This document shows, piece after piece, positions 42,748-50,877 of a DNA stretch of 64,000 nt (position 1 is its first letter; each line of letters opens with the position of its first letter). The stretch is from contig JBIOUF010000238.1 of NCBI GenBank assembly GCA_044866695.1, forward strand, positions 9,832 through 73,831, read 5' to 3'. The translations under genes and the position numbers were made by a program. Under the pieces are notes generated by a model. It did not search any database. It saw only the letters and a list, made by a program, of their open reading frames with translations, and was not told the DNA's origin. This DNA is from JBIOUF01 sp044866695 (GTDB lineage: Bacteria > Actinomycetota > Actinomycetes > Propionibacteriales > Nocardioidaceae).

Positions 42748-44239
42748 CAGCAGCGCGTGCCGATGGTGAGCGAGCCGGCCAGGTGGGCTCCCAGCTCGGG
42801 GTCCGCCTCGGCGATGCGGGACAAGGTGTCGTGCAGCCGGGCGGACACGGCCTTGCGGGCCCGCTCCACCTCGTCGCCCAGCCGCCGGTCGCGACCGCCC
42901 AGCCCGGTCGCGGCCGAGAGCTCCCGGGTCAGCGCCGTCAGCTCCTCGGCGGCCGCCCAGGAGGCGGTCTCGTCCCCGGCCGCATCGGCGCCGTCCAGGA
43001 CGTCCCGCAGCTGCGACACCCGGGCCCGGTAGCTGCGACGGGCCGCGCCGTCCAGCACCGGGTCGGCACCTGCCGCCTCTCCCGGGCGGCCGAGCAGGGT
43101 GAGCACGTGCACCTCCCGGCCGGGAGCTGCGAGCAGCGTGGTCAGGTCGACCAGGCCCTTGGCGTGGGGCAGGTGGGTCTCCCGCCCGCGGAACTGCAGC
43201 CGCCGGACCCGGGTGAGGCCGGCCGCCCTGGCGACGTCGGCGATCCTCGCGGCGCCGGCGAAGGTCCCAAGCGGTTCCGCCGAGTCCGGACCCGCCTGCG
43301 AGAGGGCGTTGGGAGTGCAGACCAGGGCGGAGACGGCGTAGTACATCCGGCCGACCGGGTGCAGGTTGGCGGCGAGCTCGTCCGCGGCGTCGAAGTCGCA
43401 CACCAGCACGGCGCCGCCGGGTGCCAGTGCGGCACGAGCCGCCCGCAACGCCCCGAGAGGGTCGCCCAGGTCGTGCAGCGCGTCGAAGTAGGTCACCAGC
43501 GCGTACCCGGCGTCGGGCAGGTCCAGTGCGGAGGCCACCTCGAAGCGCACCCTTCCGGCGAGCCCGGCCTCAGTCGCCCGGCGCCGGGCCTCCGCCACGG
43601 ACGCGGCGTGGTAGTCGATGCCGGTCAGCCGCGCGGCCGGGACCCAGCGGCCAGGGACGCGGTGGGGTGCCCGTATCCGCAGCCGACGTCGAGGACGGCG
43701 CCGCCGGCATGGAGCCGGGCCCGCACACCCGGCATCGCCTCGACGGCGGCGACTACCAGCTCGGCCGGGAGCTGGGTGCGGCTGAGCAGGTCCGTCCCGT
43801 GCCAATAGCGAGCATCGCGTTGGTGCCAGCCGTAGCGTCCGTGCGTCGCGAATGCCTGCGCGAAGTCGTCGAACCCCTCCGCCATCGACCGGAACAGCTC
43901 CACGCAGGCGCTGACCATCGCGCCGCCAGGTCCGTGGACGACCGCCGCGGCCACCGGGCCGGTGAGCTCGTACCGTTCGCCGTCGAGGTGAACACGCACA
44001 TAGCCGGCGCCGGCCTGCGACCGCAGCCACTCCCGCGCCAGAGCAGGGTGGACGCCGCAGCGGGTCGCCACCTCGACGGCGGTGAGCGGTCCGGCGTCGG
44101 CCATCGCCGCCCATATCCCCGCTCGCCGGCCAAGCTCGGTCAACAAGACCCCGAGCGACCCGCCCAGGTCGGACACCAGCAGTCCGAGGGCGGCCTCGAC
44201 GGTGGCGGGGGTCGATGGCTGGGTCTCGACGGTGGTCAT
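42711..44239 (-). pseudogene. SAM methyltransferase with regulator-type tail, frameshifted
   Basis: The N-terminal frame starts MTTVETQPSTP (ATG 44239, AGGAGGA upstream). It carries a winged-helix region and the SAM motif VLDVGCGYGHPTASLA, then stops. The following part (LTGIDYHAASVAEARRRATEAG, YFDALHDLGDPLGAL) is in another frame. One base appears missing near 43645-43653; the total length is 3n+2. After the methyltransferase fold the last 150 residues (FRGRETHLPHAKGLVDL, GREVHVLTLLG, GLGGRDRRLGDEVERARKAV) look like the tail of large LuxR/AAA-type regulators. A sequencing error is possible; otherwise it is inactive. Confidence 0.7.
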
Positions 44240-44257
44240 GGTTCCTCCTGATGGATG

Positions 44258-44403
44258 GTTGGCTGAGCCCGTCTCGGCACTCCGACGCTCGGGCTGAGGA
44301 GCGAGCCTGCGAGCGTCACGGACGCCAACCAGCGGCACCGTGGCAGAGACCGCGCCCGGGTACGGGTGGGTTTCGAGACGCTCGCGAGCTCGCACCTTGA
44401 CCA
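44258..44403. repeat. REP-like elements between two broken genes
   Basis: GGTTGGC ... GGGCTGAGGAGCGAGCCTGCGAGCGTC ends near 44330, and a second copy in opposite sense (GGTTTCGAGACGCTCGCGAGCTCGCACC) lies at about 44369-44403. Both belong to the family at 10431-10474 and 62573-62838. Confidence 0.6.
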
Positions 44404-44409
44404 CCGGGC

Positions 44410-45887
44410 TCAGCCACCGAGCCCGCCGCCTGTCCAGCGTGGTCGTGAGGCGTGGATCGTCGGCAGGCGGCCGGTCCAGGGGCGTGCCGCCTCGACCTGG
44501 GCCGCCAGGCGGACCAGTGTCGCCTCGTCGCCGAACCGGCCGAGCACGTGGACGCCGACCGGCAGCCCGTCGGCGGTCCAGGTCATCGGGACCGACATGG
44601 CCGGGTTGCCGACGATGTTCGCGACCACGGCGGCATACCCGGTGGTCCGGCCACCCCGCCGCCCCGCTCGCAGCGGGTCGGCCGGCGTCGACGTGATCCA
44701 CCCGACCGGAGCCGGGGGAGCGGACAGGGTCGGGGTGAGGTGGCCGCGTAGCCGGAGAGGAAGCCGCCGACCGCCCGGGCGTAGGCCTGCACCTGCTGCA
44801 CCGCTTGCAGGTGAGCCTCGGCCGAGACGCGGTGTCCGGACTGCCACAGCGCCTCCGTGAAGGGTTCGAGCTCGCCGGGACGCGGCGGGCGACCGAGGCG
44901 ACGGACCCAGAACCCGACGATCCCGGCCACGGCGGCCTCGAACAGGGTCCCGATCGACCGCCCGACGGCCGCGGTGAGCCGGGGCAGGCCGGCCTCGACC
45001 AGCTCGTGGCCCAGCGACTCCAAGAGGGTCACCGCGGTGTCCAGCGCCGCCAGCACGTCGGGATGACCATCCTCCCCGCTGGGTGTGCGCGACGACCAGG
45101 CGATCCGAAGCCGGCCCGGCTCGGCGCCGACCTCGCCGACCAGCCGCGGCCGTCGTGCGAGGGAGGGGGCGCCGGGACCGGCGAGCAGGTCGAGCAGCAG
45201 CGCGCTGTCGCGGACCGTGCGAGTGAGCGCGTGGTCGGCGATCCAGTCGCCGAGGGCGCCGTCGTACCCCGGCCCCACCGGCACCCGGCCGCGGGTCGGC
45301 TTGAGCGCGAACAGTCCGCACGCCGAGGCGGGGTAGCGCAGCGACCCGCCGGCGTCGTTCCCGTGGGCCATGGGGACCATGCCGGACGCGACCGCGGCCG
45401 CGGAGCCCCCGCTGGAGCCCGACGTGGAGTGGTCTGGCGACCAAGGGTTCCGGGTGGGCCCGTACAGCAGCGGCTCGCAGGTCGGCAGCATGCCGAACTC
45501 GGGGGAGCTGGTCCTGCCCAGGACCACCAGCCCGGCGCGCTCGAACCTGGCGACGACCTCGCTGCTGGACGTCGACACCTGGCCCGCCAGCAGCCGGGAG
45601 CCGTCGGTGAGGACGGTGCCCGCCCGCTCGGCGGCCAGGTCCTTGAGCAGGAACGGGACGCCGGCGAACGGTCCGTGCAGCGGGCCGGCTGCCCGCTCGA
45701 GCGCCTCGTCGTACGTCGTGGCGACGACCGCGTTGAGGGCCGGGTTCAGGGCTTCGATCCGGGCGATGGCGGCCTCGACCAGCTCCACGGCGGACACCTC
45801 GCGACGGCGTACCAGCTCGGCTTGGGCGAAGGCGTCCAGCAGCGACAGCTCGGGTGGCCGGGACGGGAACAGGGCGTTTGCACTCAC
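44410..45887 (-). pseudogene. amidase-signature hydrolase, frameshifted
   Basis: Amidase family: catalytic lysine in PFLLKDLAAERAG, Ser-loop STSGSSGGSAAAVASG and GNDAGGSLRYPAS are intact in the first frame, which begins at GTG 45887 (ATG 45932 is the alternative). After GGFLSGYA the sense passes to another frame: LTPTLSAPPAPVGWI, VANIVGNPAMSVPMTW and DGLPVGVHVLGRFGDEATL. One base is missing near 44739, and the length is 3n+2. The break removes the last 110 residues. It would have hydrolysed a carboxamide; the substrate is unknown. Confidence 0.72.
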
Positions 45888-45920
45888 ACCCGTAGAGGCG
45901 CGAGATCGCGCCTGCCGGTC

Positions 45921-45937
45921 GCCAGATCGCATCTGGC
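45921..45937. promoter_or_regulatory. inverted repeat upstream of the amidase
   Basis: GCCAGAT-CGC-ATCTGGC, 7-bp arms with a 3-bp spacer, 34 bases upstream of the amidase GTG. It is a candidate repressor site; no adjacent regulator is evident. Confidence 0.4.
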
Positions 45938-46230
45938 AACCGGCTGGTCTCCCTGGACGCCTCGGCCGGGCTGGCCGGAGGCGTCCGCGTCTCCGCGCCG
46001 GAGCGGCCGATGTGGCCCGGAGCCTGGGAGGACGTCGAGGTCGACACGGGCGTCACGGGCTACACCCGCTCGGAGCTCGACGTGGCCGTCGAGCCGTCGT
46101 CGACGGCTTCGGCCAGGTGCAGCTGGCGCCGCGCCCCGTCGCCGGTCGGGGCACCCTGTCGTTCTCCGGCGCCCGGGGCTACGCGCCGGTCGACGGCCTC
46201 GATGTGGAGGTCGAGGGCGAGGGCGGCTGA
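45926..46230 (+). pseudogene. gene remnant, plus strand
   Basis: An open stretch encodes SGNRLVSLDASAGLAGGVRV and WEDVEVDTGVTGYTRSELDVAVE. Just after that the protein-like sense shifts frame to VDGFGQVQLAPRPVAGRGTLSF and ends TGA at 46230. There is no start codon with a ribosome site and no family I recognise. It looks like the C-terminal remnant of a lost gene, but chance coding bias cannot be excluded. Confidence 0.3.
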
Positions 46231-46245
46231 CCCCCCCTCCGCGCC

Positions 46246-46345
46246 GAGCCGTCAATGTTGGTGCGTCGAGCCGTCAATGTTGGTGCGTCGAGCCGTCAAT
46301 GTTGGCGGGCCGAGCCGTCAAGGTTGGTGCGCCGAGCCGTCAGCC
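46246..46345. repeat. 22-bp tandem repeats (reverse sense), 3' of vapC
   Basis: GAGCCGTCA units at 46246, 46268, 46290, 46312 and 46334, spaced exactly 22 bp. Read on the minus strand they start TGACGGCTCG, and the first copy contains the vapC stop codon (46340-46342). Confidence 0.88.
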
Positions 46346-46744
46346 CGGGTGCGGGCCGATGACCTCGACCTGGCAGCGGGGACCCGACGCCGTGGCAAGG
46401 CGCGCGTCGGTGCTGAGCAGGGGGGTCCCGAGCACCTCGGCCAGCGCGACGTACATCGCGTCCCAACCACGGACGGTGTGGCGCAGCTGCCACGCGCGGT
46501 CGAGCAACAGCCGGTGTCCGAACCGCTCGCCCGGCCAGGCCGCGAGATCGGCCACCGCCTGCCCAGCCGCGGTCGGATCGAGCCGGCCGAGCAGGTGCTC
46601 TCGGCGCAGGACGCCGAACACCTCCACGTCGATGACGTGCGGCGCCGCATGGTCGGGGTCACCAGCGAGACGGTCGCGAACCGGTCCGGACCCGGGCCCG
46701 CCGACGAGGACCTCGACCAGGCATGAGGCGTCCACGACGATCAC
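46340..46744 (-). CDS. vapC: VapC-type PIN-domain toxin, 134 aa
   Basis: PIN-domain ribonuclease. Acidic residues at the expected places: MIVVDASC, HVIDVEVFGVLRR, GWDAMYVALAE and LLSTDARLA. VapC toxins cut specific tRNA or rRNA sites. The gene starts at GTG 46744, overlapping the antitoxin stop (GTGA). Its stop codon lies within the first unit of a 22-bp repeat array. Confidence 0.88.
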   Translation of the reverse strand: MIVVDASCLVEVLVGGPGSGPVRDRLAGDPDHAAPHVIDVEVFGVLRREHLLGRLDPTAAGQAVADLAAWPGERFGHRLLLDRAWQLRHTVRGWDAMYVALAEVLGTPLLSTDARLATASGPRCQVEVIGPHPG

Positions 46745-46977
46745 CTCGGCCAGGGCCCCCGCTGCTCATCGAGGCCCGCGATGATCTCCGAGCGGTCGAG
46801 CGTCGACGAGCGACGCCTGGTGCGCTCGAGCCACGCTTCGACGCTCGGCCGGGCGGCCAGCCGGGTGGCCTCGATCCGGAGCAGCTCGGGGACGCTCACC
46901 CCGATCTCCGCGGCCCGCTGAGCCAGGGCCGCGTAGACGTCGTCGTCGAGGTCTCTGATCTGCACCGTCTTCGGCAT
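46741..46977 (-). CDS. vapB: VapB-type antitoxin, 78 aa
   Basis: Short antitoxin starting MPKTVQIRDLDDDVYAALAQRAAE, a ribbon-helix-helix DNA-binding domain of the FitA/VapB kind, with a basic then acidic C-terminal tail. The ATG at 46977 follows GGAGGG. An inverted repeat lies 20-51 bases upstream, as expected for autoregulation. Confidence 0.82.
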   Translation of the reverse strand: MPKTVQIRDLDDDVYAALAQRAAEIGVSVPELLRIEATRLAARPSVEAWLERTRRRSSTLDRSEIIAGLDEQRGPWPR

Positions 46978-46996
46978 GGAGGGAGTATCGCATGCG

Positions 46997-47028
46997 GACA
47001 TGCATCGCAGCATGCACGCCCGCATGTC
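46997..47028. promoter_or_regulatory. inverted repeat, vapBC operator
   Basis: GACATGC (46997-47003) and GCATGTC (47022-47028), with further CATGC copies at 46991 and 47011. It is a candidate VapB/VapBC binding region. Confidence 0.5.
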
Positions 47029-47086
47029 AGGGGCTGTCTGCCCCGGAAGGGTGGATCCGACCGCGGTCACGCTCGACCCACCAAGA

Positions 47087-47184
47087 TTGACGGCTCGGCC
47101 CGCCAGGTTTGACGGCTCGGCCCGCCAACATTGACGGCTCGACCCACCAACATTGACGGCTCGGCGCGCAAGAGTTGACGGCTC
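47087..47184. repeat. 22-bp tandem repeats upstream of the sortase gene
   Basis: TTGACGGCTC units at 47087, 47109, 47131, 47153 and 47175, spaced exactly 22 bp, in opposite sense to the array at 46246. The two arrays bracket vapBC. Confidence 0.88.
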
Positions 47185-47246
47185 GGCGGAAGGGGGTGGA
47201 GGTCCGGTGCTTCAATGGCCAGGTGGGGTGGGGATCGGGGAGGGGG

Positions 47247-47915
47247 GTGGGCGCGCTGGTGGCGGCGGTCCTCGCGGTCTCGGGCGTGGTGCTGGTCCTG
47301 GTCGCGGCCGCGCACCAGCAGCCGGCGCCGCCGGGGGTCGCGGCGACGCACGAGGTGCGGCGGTCCCCGGCGCCGGCACCCCCCGCCGGAGCACCGGCCG
47401 GCCGGGCGGGCGCGGGACCGGCAGACCTCGACGACGCGGTGCGCGGTCCGGTGCTGCCAGAGTCCGGCCCGGTGCGCCTGGAGATCCCCCGGCTCGGCGT
47501 CCGCACCGGGCTGGACCGGCTGGGACTGACCGCGGGCGGAGCGCTCGAGGCGCCCGCGGACCCGGCCGTCCCCGGGTGGTACACCGGCGCTCCCTCGCCC
47601 GGTGCGCTCGGCCCCGCGGTCGTCGCCGGACACCTGACCTGGGACCGGCGTCCCGCCGTTTTCTTCCGCCTGGCCGAGCTCCGGCCGGGCGACCGGGTCC
47701 GGGTCCTCCGGGCGGACCACCGCACCGCGGTCTTCGCGGTGCGACGCGTGCAAGGGTTCGACAAGCTGCGGTTCCCGACCCTGGCGGTGTACGGGCCGAC
47801 CGACCATGCGGCGCTGCGCCTGGTCACCTGCGGGGGCCGCTACGACGCCGGACGCCGCCGGTTCGACGACAACGTCGTCGTCTTCGCCGACCTGGTCGCG
47901 GTCAGCCGACCGTGA
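47247..47915 (+). CDS. class F sortase, 222 aa
   Basis: Membrane-anchored transpeptidase. An N-terminal hydrophobic helix (VGALVAAVLAVSGVVLVLVAAA) is followed by a Pro/Ala-rich linker. The catalytic domain carries PGWYTGAPSPG, the active-site histidine in VVAGHLTWD and the active-site cysteine in LRLVTCGGRYD. GTG 47247 has GGGGAGGGG upstream; other in-frame GTG codons (47196, 47223) could add residues. Its end overlaps the next gene on the other strand by 14 bases. The CHRD protein nearby is a possible surface partner. Confidence 0.85.
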   Translation: MGALVAAVLAVSGVVLVLVAAAHQQPAPPGVAATHEVRRSPAPAPPAGAPAGRAGAGPADLDDAVRGPVLPESGPVRLEIPRLGVRTGLDRLGLTAGGALEAPADPAVPGWYTGAPSPGALGPAVVAGHLTWDRRPAVFFRLAELRPGDRVRVLRADHRTAVFAVRRVQGFDKLRFPTLAVYGPTDHAALRLVTCGGRYDAGRRRFDDNVVVFADLVAVSRP

Positions 47916-48420
47916 CGGTCACCTCGTTGGAGGTGGCGCCGGTCGCCGGCTCGAGGATGCGCAGCCGGTTGGGCCCCAGCCGGCCGAGCTCGACATAGGT
48001 GGTGAAGCGCCCGGTCGGGCCGGAGACGACCGACAGCGGGTACGACGACCAGCCGCCCGCCTCGTCGGCGACCTGGACGCGCAACGTGGCGCCAGGCGGG
48101 GCGCTCCCGGTGAGCGGCACCGCGTCGAGCCGACCCGCCGTGGTGGTCGTCGGCACCTCCAGGGTGGGGATGTCGTCGACCGGGGTGTCCGCCGACGTAC
48201 CGCGGCTGCCAGTGCCCGACGTGGCCGCGGCCGGTTCGCTCGCCTCGGCCGTCGGGGTTCCCGCCGGGTCGCCGGCCGGGTCCCCCGTCACGGCGTTGCC
48301 CGGGTCGCCCTCCCGGTCCACCCAGGCCATCGCCACGACGAGCACCAGGACGGCGAGCGCGGCGGTCAGCGCGACCAGCCAGCGAGCGCGGCCCTGCTTG
48401 CGGTGGCGGCTGCGGGTCAC
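47902..48420 (-). CDS. membrane-anchored extracellular protein, 172 aa
   Basis: Basic N-terminus, then one hydrophobic segment (WLVALTAALAVLVLVVAMAW), a Pro/Thr/Glu-rich linker and a C-terminal beta-sandwich-like domain (LDAVPLTGSAPPGATLRVQVADEAGGW, LRILEPATGATSNEVTVTV). The last part resembles bacterial Ig-like carbohydrate or adhesion modules. It starts at GTG 48420, overlapping the CHRD gene stop, so the two are one operon. Precise role unknown. Confidence 0.65.
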   Translation of the reverse strand: MTRSRHRKQGRARWLVALTAALAVLVLVVAMAWVDREGDPGNAVTGDPAGDPAGTPTAEASEPAAATSGTGSRGTSADTPVDDIPTLEVPTTTTAGRLDAVPLTGSAPPGATLRVQVADEAGGWSSYPLSVVSGPTGRFTTYVELGRLGPNRLRILEPATGATSNEVTVTVG

Positions 48421-49214
48421 CCTCGTCCCCGGTGGCGGGCCAGCTCCACCGCACCGGCGGCGCCCAGCAGGCCCACCCCCAGCAGCGCCAGCGGCCAGGA
48501 CTCCACGCCGCCGGTCGACCCGGCGCCGGTCTCGACTCCGCCGCGCGGCATGCTCCCGGCCGACGCGGCCATCACCATGCCGCAGCTGGCCGGGTCGGTG
48601 GCCTCCTCCGGCACCCCTGGGCTGCCCAGGCTCTTGGCGAACGTCGACTCGCCGAGCGCGTCGAGGTCGTACTCGCCGTTGTCGTTGGCGTCGATGCCGT
48701 GCTGCACGATGTGCAGGTGGGCAAGCCGGTCGACCAGGCCGTCCGGGACCTGGCCGGCGGGGATCGTGCGGTCGTAGTCCAGCCGGCCCTGTGCGTCGGC
48801 GACCGGCATGCGGTCCACCGCGAGGCCGCTCTTGCCCGAGGTGTCCCCGCGGGTGGTGAGGGCGAGGAAGGCGGTGCCGTACTCGCCGGTGGCCTCCTCG
48901 TTGGTCAGCCAGCCGTCGCCGTCGGTGTCCGCGGCGTCCGTCGCGCAGTGGAACTCCCCGCCCTCCAGCGACCCGTGCAGGTGCTGGGCGTGCGGTCCGG
49001 GGACCATGCCGGTGGTGTGGATCCGGACCCGGATCCCGCCGCCGTCCCGCACGGTGATCGTGGCGGTTCCGGTCACGCCGCTGTGGTTCTGCTCGACCAT
49101 GTCGGCGTGCAGCGTCCAGTCCGCGGCCGCCGGTGCGGCGGCCGCCAGCACGAGGGCGGTCGTGGCGCCGGCCAGCGCCACGCCGGCTCGGGCCACGGTG
49201 TGACGAGCAGCCAT
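48417..49214 (-). CDS. CHRD-domain surface protein with C-terminal anchor, 265 aa
   Basis: Signal peptide (ALAGATTALVLAAAAPAAA), then a CHRD-type domain (HTTGMVPGPHAQHLHG, LAHLHIVQHGID) containing EF-hand-like loops DTDGDGWLTNEE and DANDNGEYDLDA. The C-terminus has a Gly/Ser/Thr stretch, a hydrophobic helix (WPLALLGVGLLGAAGAVEL) and a basic end, i.e. the form of a wall-sorting or membrane-anchor signal. The stretch SMPRGGVETG before it is only loosely LPXTG-like. A class F sortase lies within 500 bases. Ligand unknown; metal binding is likely. Confidence 0.75.
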   Translation of the reverse strand: MAARHTVARAGVALAGATTALVLAAAAPAAADWTLHADMVEQNHSGVTGTATITVRDGGGIRVRIHTTGMVPGPHAQHLHGSLEGGEFHCATDAADTDGDGWLTNEEATGEYGTAFLALTTRGDTSGKSGLAVDRMPVADAQGRLDYDRTIPAGQVPDGLVDRLAHLHIVQHGIDANDNGEYDLDALGESTFAKSLGSPGVPEEATDPASCGMVMAASAGSMPRGGVETGAGSTGGVESWPLALLGVGLLGAAGAVELARHRGRG

Positions 49215-49357
49215 GGTGCCTCCCCCTCCATCCCTGGTGCAGCCTAGATCAGCCCGGCTCGGCGCGGGCGGGGTCCAGGGGATTCGCCACGGGAGGTGAA
49301 TGCCCCGCGCCCGGGCACACGGTCGTGCCGAACCGCTGGACCGCGAAGGTGTGGCGG

Positions 49358-49741
49358 TCAGGAGCCCGACGCGGTCTCCCACAGGCCGACCAGGTTGCCC
49401 TCGCTGTCGGTGAAGTACGCCGAGAAACCCATGTCGCCGACGGGCTGCCGCTCCACCACGGTGGCTCCGCCGGCGCCCTTGACCGCCTCGAGAGCAGTCT
49501 CGATGTCGTCGACGTCGATGACCACGTTGGGCGCGGTGAACCGGCCCTCGCGCCGCATCATCCCGCCGTTGATGAAGCCGCTCTCGGTCGGGCCTTGGTC
49601 GCCCGACGGCCCGGTGGTGACCAGGGTGTAGCCCATCTGCGGCATCGGCATCGCCTCCCAGCCGAACACGGCGGAGTAGAACGACCGGGCCCGGTCGGGG
49701 TCGTCCACCGGGATCTCGAAGTGCACCACACGACCTGACAT
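49358..49741 (-). CDS. glyoxalase/VOC-fold protein, 127 aa
   Basis: Two beta-alpha-beta-beta-beta modules: VVHFEIPVDDPDRARSFYSAVFGWE and VVIDVDDIETALEAVKGAGGATVV, ending GFSAYFTDSEGNLVGLWE. This is the small single-polypeptide VOC family often annotated as glyoxalase or bleomycin-resistance-like. The substrate cannot be inferred. The gap 49215-49357 to the CHRD gene contains no supported gene. Confidence 0.82.
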   Translation of the reverse strand: MSGRVVHFEIPVDDPDRARSFYSAVFGWEAMPMPQMGYTLVTTGPSGDQGPTESGFINGGMMRREGRFTAPNVVIDVDDIETALEAVKGAGGATVVERQPVGDMGFSAYFTDSEGNLVGLWETASGS

Positions 49742-49931
49742 CTCATGCCTCCTCGGCGTCGTCGGACACGGCCGGTGCCCCCCACCCGAGCGAACCGCCG
49801 TGCGGGGATCGCGTCAAGGTCTCGGCACCGCCGATGGCCCGCGGGCCCGCGGCAAGCCGGGCTCAAGCCGTTCCCAAGCCGGCGGGCCGACTCTTGTGGT
49901 GAGCAGGAGACCACGACAGGAAGGCATTCCC

Positions 49932-50483
49932 ATGACGACGTACGACGCCCGCGCTCTCATCGCTGCGGTACGTGCCCGAGCAGAGCCGGCCGGCTACCAG
50001 GTCACCGAGACCCCCGACGGCTTCCGCGTCGAGCGCGACCTCGCCGACGTGCGCTACTGGGGCCTGCTGCACAAGGCCGGCGTGCGCACTCTCACCGGGC
50101 ACGAGGTCCGGGTGGACGAGGCCGCCGGCGTGCTGGCCGTCACCGACGTCCAGCGCGACGTCGAGTGGCGGGCGGGCAACGACGGCGCGACGCAGCTGCG
50201 GCCGTTCTGGTCCGTGCACGCCCAGACCAGCAGGGGCCGGATCGCCGCGGTCGGGACCAAGAAGTCCTGGGGCGTCCGCGAGGACGGCACGCTGGGCACC
50301 ATCGAGGACTACTCGTTCGACACCAACGCGGGCCGGGCGACCATCCGCGACGCCGCCGCCGAGCTCGGCTGGCGCGAGCAGATGCCGCTGGACCAGCGGA
50401 TCGGGCTGGCGGTCGCGGTGGCAACCGTCGTGCTCCTCGTGCTCTGCTTCGGCACCTGGGGACTGGTGGCCTGGCTGGGTTGA
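49932..50483 (+). CDS. hypothetical protein with C-terminal membrane segment, 183 aa
   Basis: Not recognised. The soluble region carries VERDLADVRYWGLLHKAGVRTLTGHEVRVDE and SVHAQTSRGRIAAVGTKKSWGVREDG. A single C-terminal helix (IGLAVAVATVVLLVLCFGTWGLVAWL) would anchor it as a tail-anchored membrane protein. AGGAAGG precedes ATG 49932; the longer frame from 49800 lacks this support. Confidence 0.6.
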   Translation: MTTYDARALIAAVRARAEPAGYQVTETPDGFRVERDLADVRYWGLLHKAGVRTLTGHEVRVDEAAGVLAVTDVQRDVEWRAGNDGATQLRPFWSVHAQTSRGRIAAVGTKKSWGVREDGTLGTIEDYSFDTNAGRATIRDAAAELGWREQMPLDQRIGLAVAVATVVLLVLCFGTWGLVAWLG

Positions 50484-50546
50484 CGGCCGCGACCATCCCG
50501 CGAGCCCGGCCGCGCCGGGCTCGCGCCTCCGCCTCGACCGAGCCGG

Positions 50547-50768
50547 CTAGAGCTTCTCGAGCTTGTGGAACGGGCTGGTGAGGCGCACCGTCTGGGTTCC
50601 GAAGTCGACCGTCACCGTCCCGTCGCCCTCTCCGGTGACCCGACCGAGCCCGTAGGTGTCGTGCGAGACCCGGTCCTCGACGGCGAACTGCTCGACGACC
50701 GGCTCGGGCTCAGGCGGAAAGGGACTGCTCGGGAGATGTCGCCGCTTCGCGGGGGATCGTTTCATCAT
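50547..50768 (-). CDS. small conserved-looking protein, 73 aa
   Basis: Basic N-terminus (MMKRSPAKRRH), then a short beta-barrel-like module: VEDRVSHDTYGLGRVTGEGDGTVTVDFGTQTVRLTSPFHKLEKL. The pattern resembles the Tudor-like C-terminal domain of UvrD/PcrA helicases and CarD-like RNA-polymerase-binding modules. A nucleic-acid or polymerase contact is possible. Confidence 0.6.
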   Translation of the reverse strand: MMKRSPAKRRHLPSSPFPPEPEPVVEQFAVEDRVSHDTYGLGRVTGEGDGTVTVDFGTQTVRLTSPFHKLEKL

Positions 50769-50877
50769 TGGCTCCAGTATGCGCCTTCGGGCCTGACCAG
50801 CCCGGAGAACGACGGGATCCACGCCGGATGCCCCCACCGGAGCGAGGCTTCGCCAAAGCAGTCGACCGCGGTCATGG

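Noticed and set aside
44805..46784. A 659-codon plus-strand open frame across the amidase and vapC
   Set aside because: Low-complexity, Arg/Gly-rich shadow of genes with clear catalytic motifs on the other strand.
49297..49410. A 37-codon plus-strand frame with a perfect GGGAGGTGA before its ATG
   Set aside because: Arg/Pro-rich with no protein-like pattern and it runs into the convergent glyoxalase gene; the ribosome site alone is not enough.
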